From positions 5,624,501 to 5,688,500 of the forward strand of contig NZ_JACHMZ010000001.1 of NCBI RefSeq assembly GCF_014205165.1: a stretch of 64,000 bases of DNA, written 5' to 3'. Both the position numbers and the translations under genes were made by a program. Numbering within the stretch: the stretch's first letter is position 1; each line of letters opens with the position of its first letter. Below the pieces are notes generated by a model that had not been told where the DNA came from, searched no databases, and saw nothing but the letters and a program-made list of their open reading frames with translations. Shown here piece after piece: positions 53,647-64,000 of the stretch. Source of the DNA: Micromonospora carbonacea (lineage in GTDB: Bacteria; Actinomycetota; Actinomycetes; Mycobacteriales; Micromonosporaceae).

Positions 53647-54369
53647 TCAGGGGTGGACGCCGACGAACAGACCGCGGCCGGACGGGCCGGGCGTCAGGTA
53701 CTCCGTCGTGAAACCCGCCCGGGCGAAGGCACGTTCGTAGTCGGACCGTTCGAAGAGGGTGATCAGGTGGCTCTCGTCGAAGTGCCGGACTCCCCCGCCG
53801 GGGCTGGCCACGAGGTAGTGCACGGTGATCCGGGTCGCGCCGCCCTCGCGCACCGAATGGGAGACCCGCGAGATGGTACGGCCGTCGACCTCCACCAGGC
53901 TCGCGCCCACGTACCCGGGGGTGAAGGTCTCCGGGAACCACCACGGCTCGACGATCGCCACTCCCCCGGGGGACAGGTGCGCGGCGAACCGGGCCAACGT
54001 CGCGTCCAGCTCGGCCGTGGTGGCCAGGTGGCCCACCGAACTGAACATGCAGGTGATGACGTCGTAGCGGTGCCCCAGGTCGAAGGTCCGCATGTCGCCG
54101 AGGTGCAGGGCCGCCCCGGGGTTTCGCTGCTGGGCGATGCTCAGCATGTCCGGTGCCAGCTCGATGCCGCCCACGTCGTCGAAGAGCCCCGCCAGGTGCC
54201 GCAGGTGCAGCCCCGTGCCGCACGCCACGTCCAGCAGCGTCCGGGCGTGCGGCCGACGGGCCCGGGCCAGCGCCTCCAGCTCCGCCGCCTCCGCCGCGTA
54301 GTCCTTGCCCTTGCCCTGGTAGATCAGGTCGTAGACCTCGGCGATGGCGTCCGCGTACATCATGGACAT
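53647..54369 (-). CDS. desVI: DesVI-like TDP-amino-sugar N,N-dimethyltransferase
   Basis: A 240-residue class I methyltransferase nearly collinear with DesVI and TylM1, which dimethylate the C3 amine of the TDP-sugar. Motifs: AEVYDLIYQGKGKDYAAEA, AdoMet loop LLDVACGTGLHLRHLA, MFSSVGHL, VEPWWFPETF and the closing GPSGRGLFVGV. AAAGGA precedes the first of three possible ATGs (54369, 54363, 54360); the later ones match known N-termini equally well. It follows the glycosyltransferase by 8 bp. It completes desosamine (or mycaminose) before transfer to the aglycone. Confidence 0.95.
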   Translation of the reverse strand: MSMMYADAIAEVYDLIYQGKGKDYAAEAAELEALARARRPHARTLLDVACGTGLHLRHLAGLFDDVGGIELAPDMLSIAQQRNPGAALHLGDMRTFDLGHRYDVITCMFSSVGHLATTAELDATLARFAAHLSPGGVAIVEPWWFPETFTPGYVGASLVEVDGRTISRVSHSVREGGATRITVHYLVASPGGGVRHFDESHLITLFERSDYERAFARAGFTTEYLTPGPSGRGLFVGVHP

Positions 54370-54377
54370 CGTTCCTT

Positions 54378-55679
54378 TCAGGAGTGGTCGGTGGCGGTTC
54401 CGGCCGGCCGGCCGGGCCGGTCGTCCGCGACGAGGCGTTCCAGGATGCGGACCACCTCGGCCGGCGACGGCGCGGCACGCAGCTCGTCGCGCTGACGGCG
54501 GGCGGCGGCGGCGATCGACGGGTCGTCGAGGATCCGGACGACGGCCGCCCGCAGCGTCGGGGCGTCGAGCCGCTCCGGCGGGATCGAGATCCCCGTGCCG
54601 AGTCGCTCCGCCTGCTGCGCCTTGAGCGGGGCGTCCCACAGCGACGCGATCATGATCTGCGGCACCCCGTAGAGCATGGCCGTCGACCACGTGCCCGCCC
54701 CGCCGTGGTGGATGATCGCGGCACAGGTCGGCAGCAGCACGTCCAGCGGCACGAAGTCGCACACCCGGACGTTGTCCGGCAGGTCACCCAGGTCCTCGCG
54801 CTGGGCGTCGCTGAGCGTCGCGACGACCTCGACGTCCAGGTCGCCGAGGGCGCCGAGCAGCTCCTGGAAGGAGACCACGTCCCTGCCGTACGTCTCCCGG
54901 CTCGACACGCCGAGGGTGAGGCAGACGCGGGGCCGGTCGGCCTTGGCCACCCACTCCGGCACCACGGACGGGCTGTTGTACGGGGTGTACCGCATGGCCA
55001 CCCGACGCCCGGGGACGGGAAGCCGGGTGCTGTCGGCGGTGGGATCGATGGTCCACCCGCCGGTGACCAGGGTCTCCACCTCGTCGTCGCCGAGCTCGCA
55101 GCCGTACCGGTGCAGGGTGCAGCGCAACCACTCGGCCATCGGGTCCTCGCGCTGCTCATCCGGCTGCCGCGCCAGGCTCTCGGTGAACAGCCGCCGGGCG
55201 TTGCCGACCACGTCCGGCCCCCAGAGCAGCCGGGCGTGCGTCGCACCGACGACCCGCGCCGCGACCGGCCCGGCGTAGGTGAACGGCTCCCAGATCACCA
55301 GCTCGGGCTGCCAGGACCGGGCCAGGGCGACCATGTCGTCCATCGTGGAGACGCCGTTGAGCGGCGCGAAGCACAGCGCGGTGAGCATGGTCTGCTGCCC
55401 GAGCAGATACTCCCAGGTCAGCACTTCGGGACGGGCCTCGGTGAAGTCCAGTCCCCGCTGGTACGGCACCAGGTCGCCGCCGACCTCGGCGAGCAGGTCG
55501 ATGATCGCCTGGTCGTCGCCGACCGGCACCGCGGTCAGCCCCGACCGCACGATGGTGTCGGTGAGCGAGGGCTGGCTCGCCACCCGTACCTCGTGGCCGG
55601 CCGCGCGCAGCGCCCAGGCCAACGGCACCAGGCTGTAGTAGTGGGTGTTGTGCGCGAAGGACGTCATCAGGACGCGCAT
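54378..55679 (-). CDS. desVII: DesVII-like macrolide glycosyltransferase
   Basis: A 433-residue GT1 glycosyltransferase of the DesVII/EryCIII/TylM2 group. N-terminus MRVLMTSFAHNTHYYSLVPLAWALRAAGHEV; donor-site motif IIHHGGAGTWSTAMLYGVPQ followed by SLWDAPLKAQQAERLGTGISI. This group needs a P450-like helper, and exactly such a gene overlaps its start by 13 bp. It should attach the dimethylamino sugar to the macrolactone C5 hydroxyl. Gene order helper, transferase, N-methyltransferase is kept in one transcript. Confidence 0.95.
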   Translation of the reverse strand: MRVLMTSFAHNTHYYSLVPLAWALRAAGHEVRVASQPSLTDTIVRSGLTAVPVGDDQAIIDLLAEVGGDLVPYQRGLDFTEARPEVLTWEYLLGQQTMLTALCFAPLNGVSTMDDMVALARSWQPELVIWEPFTYAGPVAARVVGATHARLLWGPDVVGNARRLFTESLARQPDEQREDPMAEWLRCTLHRYGCELGDDEVETLVTGGWTIDPTADSTRLPVPGRRVAMRYTPYNSPSVVPEWVAKADRPRVCLTLGVSSRETYGRDVVSFQELLGALGDLDVEVVATLSDAQREDLGDLPDNVRVCDFVPLDVLLPTCAAIIHHGGAGTWSTAMLYGVPQIMIASLWDAPLKAQQAERLGTGISIPPERLDAPTLRAAVVRILDDPSIAAAARRQRDELRAAPSPAEVVRILERLVADDRPGRPAGTATDHS

Positions 55680-57004
55680 CGGATCGCCTCCTCCAGCGCC
55701 GGGCGGTCGTCGGACCGCTGTTCGCCGCTCTCCGCCCGTGCGACGGGAAAGCGGGCGTGGCCGAGCAGGACGGGCGAGCGTCGCCACCGGACGCCGCCGG
55801 ACGCCCGCCGCAGCGTGGGCAGCGCCTCGGCGAGGGTCCGCAGGGCGGTCGTGACGACGAGTCTGATCAGCGGCCCGGCGCCGGCAAGCTGCGGCAGGCC
55901 CACCACGTCGCGGGCCGGGACGCGCGACCCGCCAGGGTCGAACGCGTCCGGGCTCGGGGCGGTCGCCGCGCGCGGACCCCGGTTCGCCATGGCGACCAGC
56001 ACGACCAGGTGGCTGTCCGCCGGGAGGAACTGCCCGCCCAGGGTGACGTCCTGCTGCGCGACGCGGCTCTCCAGGCGCACCGGCGGAAGGCAGCGCAGGG
56101 TCTCCTCGACGACGGCGGCGGACCGGTCGAGGTCCCCACCGAGCAGGGCCCACTGCCCGGGGCGGTCGAGCAGCGCACCGACCGCGTTGCAGAGCAGGGT
56201 GATCGCCGGTTCGGCCGTGCCGACCGCCAGCGCGAGCGCGGCGGCCGTCCGGTCGTCAGCCGGCAGCGGCGGCCAGGAACCGGCTGCGGACGGACGCGGC
56301 GGCCCGGAGCCGGCGGCGGACGGGGACAGCGACGGCGGGGGCGGCACCTCGCCCAGCAGGTCGGTCAGCTCGGCGGTGGCGGCGACGGTGGCGAGAGCGG
56401 TCGCCACGGTCTGCGGGCACAGCCGGCTGTCCAGCGTACGGCCGGCGGCGGCGAGTGCCTCGGCGAAGCGGCCCCGCCGCGCGGCGGGCACCCCCAGCAG
56501 GTCGGCCAGCACCGCAGCGACCAGCCGCCGGGCGAGCACGGCCAGGTCGAACCGCTCCCCGATCCCGTCGAGCAGGACCGCGGTGGTCTCCACGACCCGG
56601 GTACGCGCCCCTGCGGCGTCGGCCCGCAGGACCGGCCCGCCGAACCCGGCGAGCGCGTCCAGCCGACGCCGGGCCTCCGGCCCGTGGTCCAGTGCCGTGC
56701 CGGCCAGCGGCAGGGTCCGCTCGGCGGGCCGCTGCCCAGCCCGGGTCAGCCAGCCGAACCGGTCGTCGGTCAACACCTCCCGGGCCAGCGCGGCGTCCCC
56801 GGTCACCCAGGTGTCCAACTGCTCGCTGCGGAACAGCGGCTGGGCGGCCACCCGCTGCTCGTACGGGGTCGGGTCGTCGGTCTCCGCGCGCAGGATCAGC
56901 GCGTACGGGTCGCCGTGGTTGCCGGCGAACCACTGCGCGGCGCGGGTCAGTTGCAGCCGGCGGGCCCAGGTCGCGGGATCCCCGTCGGGCGGGACTGTGA
57001 TCAT
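55667..57004 (-). CDS. desVIII: DesVIII-like P450-fold helper protein lacking heme ligand
   Basis: A 445-residue cytochrome-P450-like protein of the DesVIII/EryCII/TylM3 type. The ATG at 57004 follows GGAGAGGAA. P450 landmarks such as the EETLRCLPP (ExxR-like) helix and DAFDPGG are present. The heme-binding loop FGxGxHxCxG is absent: the corresponding region reads VVGLPQLAGAGPLIRLVV, with no Cys. Such proteins bind and activate the partner glycosyltransferase and have no oxygenase activity. A Pro/Ser-rich insertion (about 248-270) is unusual. The stop lies inside the transferase gene, so translation is coupled. Confidence 0.93.
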   Translation of the reverse strand: MITVPPDGDPATWARRLQLTRAAQWFAGNHGDPYALILRAETDDPTPYEQRVAAQPLFRSEQLDTWVTGDAALAREVLTDDRFGWLTRAGQRPAERTLPLAGTALDHGPEARRRLDALAGFGGPVLRADAAGARTRVVETTAVLLDGIGERFDLAVLARRLVAAVLADLLGVPAARRGRFAEALAAAGRTLDSRLCPQTVATALATVAATAELTDLLGEVPPPPSLSPSAAGSGPPRPSAAGSWPPLPADDRTAAALALAVGTAEPAITLLCNAVGALLDRPGQWALLGGDLDRSAAVVEETLRCLPPVRLESRVAQQDVTLGGQFLPADSHLVVLVAMANRGPRAATAPSPDAFDPGGSRVPARDVVGLPQLAGAGPLIRLVVTTALRTLAEALPTLRRASGGVRWRRSPVLLGHARFPVARAESGEQRSDDRPALEEAIRCAS

Positions 57005-57057
57005 GCGCTTCCTCTCCTGCTGTCGTCGGACTCGCCGGGACGGACCCGGCGTACGGG

Positions 57058-60000
57058 TCACGGAACGCGGGGCGGGCACACCTCGTCGAGCCACTTGTGC
57101 ACGGTCGCGGCGGTGACGGGGGCGTGCTCGGTCATCATCGAGAAGTGGGTGCCGGGCACCTCGGCGCTGGTGTGCGCGCCGTCGAAGCGCGAACGCCAGT
57201 CCTGCCGGGGATCCGGCCAGGCGCCCGCCGGTTCACCGGCATACAGGTGCAGCACGGGTGCCCGGGTCGGCCGGGGCGCCCAGTCCAGGAGCAGCCGGTG
57301 ATAGGCGCCCATCGCGGTCAGCCGCGTGTCGTCGACGGGGACGACGGACCGCTCGGCGACCCAGGCCAGCATCTCCTCGCGCCACACCCCCATCGCCCCC
57401 GGGGCGGCGGGCGTGTAGATGTCCATCAGCACCAGCGCGGCGGGGTCCGCGCCCCGCGCCTCCAGGCGGACCGTCAGCGCGTGCGCCATGTTCGCCCCGG
57501 CCGAGTGGCCGACCAGGACGAAGGGTCCCCCGGCGCAGTGGGCCAGGACGGCGTCGGCCTGGGCGTCGAGCAGCACGTCCAGCCCGGCGGGCAGCGGCTC
57601 GCCGGGCAGGAAGCCGGTCTGCGGAAGGACGGTGACGTCCCGGAGACCGGCCAGCGCGGCGGCGAACGCCGTGAACTCGCGGGGGCCGGACGCCGCGGCC
57701 GTGCCCGCGCAGCAGACCAGCGCGGGTCCCCCCGCCCCGGTGCCGAGCGGGACGAGGGCCGGTGGCTCGCCCAGTTCGTCCGGGGACCGGAACACCGGCC
57801 GGAACGTGGCGACGGTGCCGAGCACCTCCACCGCCTCGGCGGCGCGGCCGGTGGCGACGGCCCGCCGGTACATCTCGACCAGGGCGCTCCCGGCGGCCGG
57901 CGCGGGTGGCCCGCCCGCCGCGCCGGTGAGCAGGCCGTGCAGGTGCGCGGCGAGCGCGTCAGGGGTGCGGTGGTCGAACAGAACCGGGGCCGAGAGGCTC
58001 AGGCCGGTGGCCTCGGCGAGCCGGCGGCGCAGCTGGACGGCGGCGAGCGAGTCGAAGCCGAGGGCGGAGAACTCCGCGTCGGCCGGAACGTCGTCGGCAC
58101 CGTCGTGCCCCAGCACCCCGGCGGCCTCGGCGCGGACCAGCGCCAGCAGCCCGGGGCGGTCGGTGGCTGCCGGGGCCGGTCGGGGCACGGGCGGCTGCGC
58201 CCGGTGCGCCGGGCCGGCCGGATCGACGTCCCCGCCCGGCAGCTCGGCGAGCAGCGGGGCGGGACGCGCGGCGGCGAAGCCGGACGCGAACCGGCCCCAC
58301 TCGGTGTCGGAGACCGTCACCCCGGTCTCGTCGGCGTCCAGGATCCGCCCGAGGGCGGCGAGGGCGGCTGCCGGGGGCATCGCCCGGACGCCCCGGCGGC
58401 GCAGGTACTCCTCCCCCGCGCCCGCCCCCATGCCGGGCCCGCCCCAGACCCCCCAGGCGACGGAGGTCGCGGGCAGCCCTGCGGCGCGACGACGCTCGGC
58501 GAGCGCGTCGAGGGCGGCGTTGGCCGCAGCGTACGCGCACTGCCCGCCGCTGCCCCACACCCCGGCGGCGGAGGCGAAGGTGACGAAGGCGTCCAGGTCA
58601 CCGGCCAACTCGTGCAGGTGCACCGCCCCGGCGACCTTGCCTGCGCAGACCTGCGCGAACAACTCCGGGGTCGTCTCGTGAAGCGGCGTCACCTGGGGCA
58701 CGCCCGCCGCGTGGAACACGGCGGTGAGCGGAGCGGCGCGGGGAATCCCGGCGAGCAGGCCGGCCACGGCCTCCCGGTCGGCGACGTCGCAGGCGACCAC
58801 GGTCACCTCGGCACCGAGCGTGACCAGTTCCGCCCGCAGCGCGGCGACCCCGGGGGCGTTCCCGCCCCGGCGGCTGGTGAGGACGAGGTGCGTGGCGCCG
58901 TTGCGCGCCAGCCAGCGGGCCGTGTGCGCGCCGAGCGCGCCCGTACCGCCGGTCACCAGGACCGTGCCGCGCGGACGCCAGGCCCGCTCGGCCCGGGGCG
59001 CGGGCGCGGGGACCAGCCGCCGGGCGTACCCGACCGCCCCCCGGACCGCGACCTGGTCCTCCGGGCCGCGCAGCGCGCGCCGCAGCAGGTCCCAGTCCCG
59101 GTCGTCCGGGTCGACCGGCAGGTCCACCAGGCCGCCCCAGGACCGGGGGAGTTCGAGCGCGGCCACGCGGCCGAAGCCCCACAACTGGGCTCCGGCGACC
59201 GACGGGGACTCGCCGGGCGTCACGGCGACCGCCCCCCGGGTCACGCACCACAGCCGCGCGGAGGCCCCCAGGTCGGTCAGGGCCTGGGCGAGGGACAGGG
59301 TCGCCAGCACCCCGCGGGGCACCGAGGCGGACCGGGGATGTGCCCGGTCGTCGAGGCCCAGCAGGCAGAGCACCCCGTCCGGCCCGCCGTCCGCGTCGGC
59401 GGCGGCCTCGGTCAGCACGGCGGCGAGGGTGTCCCGGTCCACGTCGGCGGCGTCCACCGTCAGCCGGGTGACCGTGGCCCCGCCCCGGTGCACGGCCCGC
59501 TCGGCGGCGTCGGCGAGCGACGCGACGCCGTCGTGGGCGGGGACCACCAGCAACCACGCCCCGGCCACCGTCTCGGTCCCGGCGGCGGCGGGCACGGTCG
59601 GCAGGGGCCGCCAGGCGATCCGGTACCGCCAGGCGTCGTCGCGGCGGGCCGACGGCGGGCCCGGCGCCAGCCAGTAGCGCCGGTGCTGGAAGGCGTACGT
59701 GGGCAGCTCGACCCTGCGCGCGCCGGTGCCCGCGAACACCCGGGACCAGTCCATTTCCGCGCCGCCGGCGTACGCCCCGGCCAGGGCGGCCAGCAGGGTG
59801 GCGGGCTCCGGCCGACCGGGGCGCAGCACCGGCAGCAGCAGCACGTCGCCGGTGGGCCCGAGGCACTCCTCGGCCAACGCGCACAGCACCCCGTCCGGGC
59901 CGAGCCCGACGAAGGCGGTGGCCCCCTGGTCGCGGGCGGCCCGCACCCCGTCCCGGAACCGGACGGGCTGGCGGACGTGCCGGACCCAGTAACCGGGGTC

Positions 60001-62412
60001 GCGCAGCGCGTCGGCGGTGGCGAGCCGGCCCGTCGCGTTCGACACCACCGGGATCGTCGGGGCATGGTACGTCAGGCCCCGCGCCACCCGCCGGAACGGC
60101 TCCAGCATCGCCTCCACGTGCGGGGAGTGGAACGCGTGGCTGACGTTGAGGCGTCGCGTCCGGTGGCCGAGGGCGGCGCACCGGGCGGCCACGGCCAGCA
60201 CCGCCTCCTCGTCGCCGGAGACCACGACCGAGCGCGGGCCGTTGACCGCCGCCACCGCGACCCGCTGCCCGTCGAGCAGGGGCCCGACCTCCTCCTCGGT
60301 GGCCCGGACCGCCACCATCGCGCCGCCCGACGGCAGCTCCCCCATCAGCCGGCCCCGCGCCGCGACCAGCTCGCACGCGTCGTCCACGTCGAGTACGCCG
60401 GCCACGTGCGCGGCCGCCAGCTCGCCCACCGAGTGGCCGAGCAGCACGTCGGGCCGGACCCCCCAGCCGTGGACCAGTCGGAACAACGCCACCTCGACGG
60501 CGAAGAGGGCGGCCTGCGCGTACCGGGTGCCGTCGAGCAGCCGGGCGTCGTCCGACCCCGGCTCGGCGAACAGCACCCGCAGCAGCGGACGATCGAGGTG
60601 CCGGTCCAGCCGGGCGGCGAGCTGGTCCAGGGCGTCGGCGAAGGCGGGGAACGCCTCGTACAGTTCGCGCGCCATCCCGACGCGCTGGCCGCCCTGCCCG
60701 GCGAAGAGGAACCCGGTCCGGCGATCGTGACGTACCGTGCCCCGGATCAGGCCCGCCGCCGGCTCGCCGGCGGCCAGCGCGTCGACGAGGCGGAGCAGGC
60801 CGTCGCGGTCGGCGGCCACCAGCACGGCCCGGTGCTCCAGCGCGGCCCGGCTGGTGGCCAGGGAGAATCCCACGTCCAGCGGGTCCGCGTCGGGGTGCGC
60901 CGCCAGGTGCGTACGCAACCGGTCCGCCTGGGCGCGCAGCGCCGCCTCCGTCCGGCCGGAGAGCACCCACGGCACCAGCGGCAGGGTCCTCGTGGGTGGC
61001 GCCGGGTCGTCGACCGGGACCGGCGGCGGCTGCTCGACGATCACGTGCGCGTTGGTGCCGCTCACCCCGAACGCGGAGATCCCGGCCCTGCGGGGCGCCC
61101 CGGGCAACGCGGGCCAGGGCACCACCCCGGTCGACAGCCGGACGACACCGGCGGACCAGTCGACCAGCGGGGTCGGGACGTCGGCGTGCAGGGTGGGTGG
61201 GAGCGTCCCGGCCCGCATCGCCAGGAGCATCTTGATCAGGCCGCCGACGCCGGCCGCCGCCTGGGCGTGCCCGATGTTCGACTTCAACGAGCCGAGCCAG
61301 AGCGGCCGGTCCGGGGTCCGGTCGGCGCCGTAGGCGGCGATCAGCGCCTGCGCCTCGATCGGGTCGCCGAGCCGGGTGCCCGTGCCGTGCGCCTCGACCG
61401 CGTCGATCTGGTCGGCGCCGAGCCGGGCGTCGGTCAGCGCCTGCCGGATGACCCGCTGCTGGGCGGGGCCGCTCGGGGCGGTCAGCCCGTTGCTGGCCCC
61501 GTCCTGGTTGACGGCCGAACCCCGGATCACGCCCAGCACCCAGCGGCCGTCGCGCACCGCGTCGGAGAGCCGTTGCAGGACCAGCACACCGACGCCCTCC
61601 GCCCAGCCGGTGCCGTCCGCGCCCGCCCCGAACGCCCGGCAGCGCCCGTCCGCCGCGAGGCCCCGCTGCCGGGAGAACTCCACGAATGCCGCCGGGTCGG
61701 GCATCACGGCGACCCCGCCGGCCAGTGCCAGCCCGCACTCGCCCCGGCGCAGCGCCTGCACCGCGAGGTGCACCGCCACCAGCGAGGACGAGCAGGCCGT
61801 CTCGACGGTCAGGGCCGGACCCTCCAGCCCGAGCAGGTACGAGATCCGTCCGGACAGGACGGCGTCGGCGCTGCCGGTCAGCCGGAACCCCTCCGCGCCC
61901 TCCGGCACCTGACCGGCGTCGACCGCGTACCCCTGGTGGGCCGCACCGACGTAGACCCCGGTGCGCGAGCCGCGCAGGCTGTGCGGGTCGGTCCCGGACC
62001 GCTCCAGCGCCTCCCAGGACACCTCCAGAAGCAGCCGCTGCTGGGGGTCCATGACCACGGCCTCGTGCGGCGACACCCCGAAGAACGCGGCGTCGAAGTC
62101 TCCTGCCCCGGCCAGGAACCCGCCCTCCCGGCAGTAGGTGGTGTTCCGCGACTCAGGATCCGGGTCGTACACGGCGTCGACGTCCCAGCCACGGTCGGTG
62201 GGGAAGCCGCCGATCGCGTCCGTGCCCGTCTCGACCAGCCGCCACAGGTCCTCCGGAGAGGACACCCCGCCCGGGTAGCGGCAGGCCATGCCCACGACGG
62301 CGATCGGCCCGTGCAGGGCGGCGAGCAGCTCGTGGTTCTGCCGGCGCAGCCGCTCCGTCTCCTTGACGGAGACACGCAGCGCCTCGATCACCTTGTCGGG
62401 GGGCATGACCAT
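57058..62412 (-). CDS. Modular type I PKS, final module KS-AT-KR-ACP-TE
   Basis: A 1784-residue polyketide synthase. N-terminal docking coiled coil 1-33; KS 35-460 (Cys207, His342, His382); AT 565-880 (Ser661 in GHSVGE, HAFH at 759-762, malonyl-CoA type); KR about 1145-1380 (Ser1281, Tyr1294, Asn1298; Trp1286 and no LDD motif, so A-type, and Gln rather than His near Tyr suggests A1); ACP Ser1455 in LGFDSL; TE 1560-1784 (Ser1637 in GHSAG, Asp1664, His1756). No DH or ER. It adds an unbranched C2-C3 unit with a 3-hydroxyl and cyclises the chain, as in the last modules of 16-membered macrolide synthases. GAGGAG precedes the ATG. Confidence 0.96.
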   Translation of the reverse strand: MVMPPDKVIEALRVSVKETERLRRQNHELLAALHGPIAVVGMACRYPGGVSSPEDLWRLVETGTDAIGGFPTDRGWDVDAVYDPDPESRNTTYCREGGFLAGAGDFDAAFFGVSPHEAVVMDPQQRLLLEVSWEALERSGTDPHSLRGSRTGVYVGAAHQGYAVDAGQVPEGAEGFRLTGSADAVLSGRISYLLGLEGPALTVETACSSSLVAVHLAVQALRRGECGLALAGGVAVMPDPAAFVEFSRQRGLAADGRCRAFGAGADGTGWAEGVGVLVLQRLSDAVRDGRWVLGVIRGSAVNQDGASNGLTAPSGPAQQRVIRQALTDARLGADQIDAVEAHGTGTRLGDPIEAQALIAAYGADRTPDRPLWLGSLKSNIGHAQAAAGVGGLIKMLLAMRAGTLPPTLHADVPTPLVDWSAGVVRLSTGVVPWPALPGAPRRAGISAFGVSGTNAHVIVEQPPPVPVDDPAPPTRTLPLVPWVLSGRTEAALRAQADRLRTHLAAHPDADPLDVGFSLATSRAALEHRAVLVAADRDGLLRLVDALAAGEPAAGLIRGTVRHDRRTGFLFAGQGGQRVGMARELYEAFPAFADALDQLAARLDRHLDRPLLRVLFAEPGSDDARLLDGTRYAQAALFAVEVALFRLVHGWGVRPDVLLGHSVGELAAAHVAGVLDVDDACELVAARGRLMGELPSGGAMVAVRATEEEVGPLLDGQRVAVAAVNGPRSVVVSGDEEAVLAVAARCAALGHRTRRLNVSHAFHSPHVEAMLEPFRRVARGLTYHAPTIPVVSNATGRLATADALRDPGYWVRHVRQPVRFRDGVRAARDQGATAFVGLGPDGVLCALAEECLGPTGDVLLLPVLRPGRPEPATLLAALAGAYAGGAEMDWSRVFAGTGARRVELPTYAFQHRRYWLAPGPPSARRDDAWRYRIAWRPLPTVPAAAGTETVAGAWLLVVPAHDGVASLADAAERAVHRGGATVTRLTVDAADVDRDTLAAVLTEAAADADGGPDGVLCLLGLDDRAHPRSASVPRGVLATLSLAQALTDLGASARLWCVTRGAVAVTPGESPSVAGAQLWGFGRVAALELPRSWGGLVDLPVDPDDRDWDLLRRALRGPEDQVAVRGAVGYARRLVPAPAPRAERAWRPRGTVLVTGGTGALGAHTARWLARNGATHLVLTSRRGGNAPGVAALRAELVTLGAEVTVVACDVADREAVAGLLAGIPRAAPLTAVFHAAGVPQVTPLHETTPELFAQVCAGKVAGAVHLHELAGDLDAFVTFASAAGVWGSGGQCAYAAANAALDALAERRRAAGLPATSVAWGVWGGPGMGAGAGEEYLRRRGVRAMPPAAALAALGRILDADETGVTVSDTEWGRFASGFAAARPAPLLAELPGGDVDPAGPAHRAQPPVPRPAPAATDRPGLLALVRAEAAGVLGHDGADDVPADAEFSALGFDSLAAVQLRRRLAEATGLSLSAPVLFDHRTPDALAAHLHGLLTGAAGGPPAPAAGSALVEMYRRAVATGRAAEAVEVLGTVATFRPVFRSPDELGEPPALVPLGTGAGGPALVCCAGTAAASGPREFTAFAAALAGLRDVTVLPQTGFLPGEPLPAGLDVLLDAQADAVLAHCAGGPFVLVGHSAGANMAHALTVRLEARGADPAALVLMDIYTPAAPGAMGVWREEMLAWVAERSVVPVDDTRLTAMGAYHRLLLDWAPRPTRAPVLHLYAGEPAGAWPDPRQDWRSRFDGAHTSAEVPGTHFSMMTEHAPVTAATVHKWLDEVCPPRVP

Positions 62413-62444
62413 GGGCGGGCTCCTCGGGGGGAAGAGGGAACGGG

Positions 62445-64000
62445 TCAGGAGCTGGCGTTGTCCAGCACCCGGCGCACCAGCTCCTCTGGATCGAGTTCGT
62501 CGATGGCGTCGCCGGGAGCCGGCTCGGGCCCGTCCGGCACCGCGTCGGCGTCCAGCCCCGCAAGCGCAAGCAGGCCGTCCAGTAGGCCGGCGTCCCGCAG
62601 CCGGGCCAGCGGCAGGTCGGCCAGGGCCCGGCGCACCTCGGCCTCGCGCGGGTCGCCGCCGGCCGGCGCGGGACCGAGCAGCCCGGCCAGGTGCTCGGCG
62701 ACCGCCGTCGCGGTGGGGTGGTCGAAGACGAGGGTGGCGGACAGCGGCACGCCGACCGCCGCCCTGAGCCGCTTGGCCAGGTCGACGGCGGTCAGCGAGT
62801 CGAATCCGATCTCCCGGAACGCGGCGTCGGGGCCGACGTGCTCGGGCCCCGGGTGGCCGAGGACGGCGGCGACCTGCCGGCGTACCAGGTCGAGCAGGCC
62901 CCGGCGGCGTTCGTCGGGGCTCGCGGCGGCGTGCCAGGCCGGCAGGTCGGAGCCCGCGGGTCCGGCGTCGGCCAGCGTCGCGCGGGCCTCCGGGAGGTCG
63001 CCGAGCAGCGGGCTGGGCCGGAACGCGGTGAACCCGGCCGTGAACAGCGTCCAGTCCACGTCGGCGACGGCGACGAAGGTCTCGTCCCGGTCCAGGGCGG
63101 CCAGGAGGGCGTCCACGCCACGCTCGGGAGGCATCGGCCGCAGGCCCCGGCGGCTCAGGTACTCCTCGGCGTCGCCCTCGCCCATGCCCCCGGAGCCCCA
63201 CAGGCCCCAGGCGACGGAGGTGGCGGTCAGCCCGGCGGCGCGCCGCCGTTCGGCGAGCGCGTCGAGGGCCGCGTTGGCCGCCCCGTACGCGCTCTGCCCG
63301 CTGCTGCCCCACACGCCCGCGTTCGACGAGTACAGGACGAACGCGTCCAGGTCGTGCCCCCGGGTGAGTTCGTCGAGGTGGCGGGCTCCGGCGACCTTCC
63401 CGGCGAACACCTCGGCGACGTCGGTGAGCCCGGTCTCGCCGATCGGCATCGAGTGCGCCACGCCCGCGGTGTGGAAGACCGCGCTCAGCGGCGCGTCGGC
63501 GGGCAGCCCGGCGAGCAGCGCCGCCACGGCGGCCCGGTCGGCGACGTCGCAGACCGCGACGGTCACCTCGGCGCCCAGCGCCCGGAGTTCCCCGACCAGC
63601 CCGGCCGCACCGGGGGCGTCGGCCCCGCGCCGGCTGGTGAGCACGAGGTGCGCGGCCCCGCCGGCGGCCAACCGCCGGGCCACGTGCGCGCCGAGCGCGC
63701 CGGTGCCGCCGGTGACCAGGACGGTGCCCCTGGGCCGGTACCGCCGCTTCGCGGGTAGCGCGGGGGCGCGCCGGAGCCGGCGACCGTACCCGACCGGGCC
63801 GCGCAGCGCGACCTGGTCCTCGTCCCCGGCCAGCACGTCCACGAACGCCTCCCACACCGGGCCGTCCGCGTCGGCGGGCAGGTCGACGAGCCCGCCCCAC
63901 GTGCGGGGCAGTTCGAGGGCCGCGACCCGGCCGAACCCCCAGACCTGCGCCTGGCGCTCGTCGGCGGTCTCGCCGGGCCCGACGGAGACCGCGCCCCGGG
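62445..64000 (-). CDS. Modular type I PKS, C-terminal part (KR-ACP-docking), runs off the edge
   Basis: The frame is open to the right end of the window. Visible, from the 5' side: the structural half of a KR ([19 protein letters not shown]), the catalytic KR with [15 protein letters not shown] and [19 protein letters not shown], an ACP with [11 protein letters not shown] and a C-terminal docking region of about 70 residues ending [16 protein letters not shown]. The KR has the A-type Trp and no LDD motif. Its hydroxyl would become C5, the site for the amino sugar. The docking tail should meet the N-terminal coiled coil of the next subunit, 32 bp downstream. KS, AT and any earlier modules are outside. 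Confidence 0.95.
   Translation of the reverse strand, partial: RGAVSVGPGETADERQAQVWGFGRVAALELPRTWGGLVDLPADADGPVWEAFVDVLAGDEDQVALRGPVGYGRRLRRAPALPAKRRYRPRGTVLVTGGTGALGAHVARRLAAGGAAHLVLTSRRGADAPGAAGLVGELRALGAEVTVAVCDVADRAAVAALLAGLPADAPLSAVFHTAGVAHSMPIGETGLTDVAEVFAGKVAGARHLDELTRGHDLDAFVLYSSNAGVWGSSGQSAYGAANAALDALAERRRAAGLTATSVAWGLWGSGGMGEGDAEEYLSRRGLRPMPPERGVDALLAALDRDETFVAVADVDWTLFTAGFTAFRPSPLLGDLPEARATLADAGPAGSDLPAWHAAASPDERRRGLLDLVRRQVAAVLGHPGPEHVGPDAAFREIGFDSLTAVDLAKRLRAAVGVPLSATLVFDHPTATAVAEHLAGLLGPAPAGGDPREAEVRRALADLPLARLRDAGLLDGLLALAGLDADAVPDGPEPAPGDAIDELDPEELVRRVLDNASS

Noticed and set aside
62413..63900. Extension of the final PKS module to a single 2280-aa protein
   Set aside because: The upstream part in that frame is low-complexity and antiphased to a real PKS C-terminus in another frame, which ends with its own docking domain. 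GAGGAG marks the ATG at 62412.

Overview
The window is high-GC actinobacterial DNA. The secreted plant-polysaccharide hydrolases with CBM2 modules, the frequent GTG starts and a glycosylated-macrolide locus point to a Micromonosporaceae member, most likely Micromonospora. That is an inference from gene content; no 16S is present.

Region 1 (1-18 kb) is mixed. It holds a cut-off endonuclease/exonuclease/phosphatase-family protein, an aldo/keto reductase, a glycosyltransferase paired with a small AdoMet-decarboxylase-like protein, a GH11 xylanase behind a repeated GAAGTTTC box, a MerR regulator and a small secreted aromatic-rich protein. A lipoprotein-adaptor-ABC transporter operon is divergent from a two-component system. 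A sulfotransferase follows, then a GH44 glucanase and an FN3-CBM2 protein that share a divergent promoter with a perfect inverted repeat.

Region 2 (19-31 kb) is a compact aromatic-metabolism locus. One arm reads MFS exporter, VOC dioxygenase, small protein and FAD hydroxylase, all tightly coupled and flanked by two LysR regulators. The other arm has an acyl-AMP ligase, an unrecognised 263-aa protein, an O-methyltransferase, a class II DAHP synthase, an ABM-domain protein and an extra AdoMet synthetase. The last two pathways supply shikimate precursors and methyl groups. I cannot name the product.

Region 3 (31.3-43.3 kb) lies between two diverged direct repeats. Each repeat carries what looks like a tRNA 3' end plus its terminator hairpin. 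Between them are two superfamily 1 helicases (one with a C-terminal PD-(D/E)XK nuclease), a secreted beta-helix/ricin-lectin enzyme, an EI24-type membrane protein and an F420-type nitroreductase-family protein. It reads as an old island or integration hotspot.

Region 4 (43.3-64 kb, running off the right edge) is one end of a macrolide cluster. It has an erm methylase with a MRLRRA leader and attenuator hairpins, DesII- and DesI-type sugar enzymes, an HflX GTPase, an IS701-like protein with lost catalytic residues, a GAF/PucR-type regulator and crotonyl-CoA carboxylase/reductase. It continues with DesVI, DesVII and DesVIII homologues, the terminal PKS module (KS-AT-KR-ACP-TE, malonyl-type AT) and the end of the preceding PKS subunit. 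Desosamine genes, an ethylmalonyl-CoA supply and a malonyl-loading last module together suggest a 16-membered desosaminyl macrolide of the rosamicin/juvenimicin kind. The other PKS subunits, the remaining sugar genes and the tailoring P450s are outside the window.
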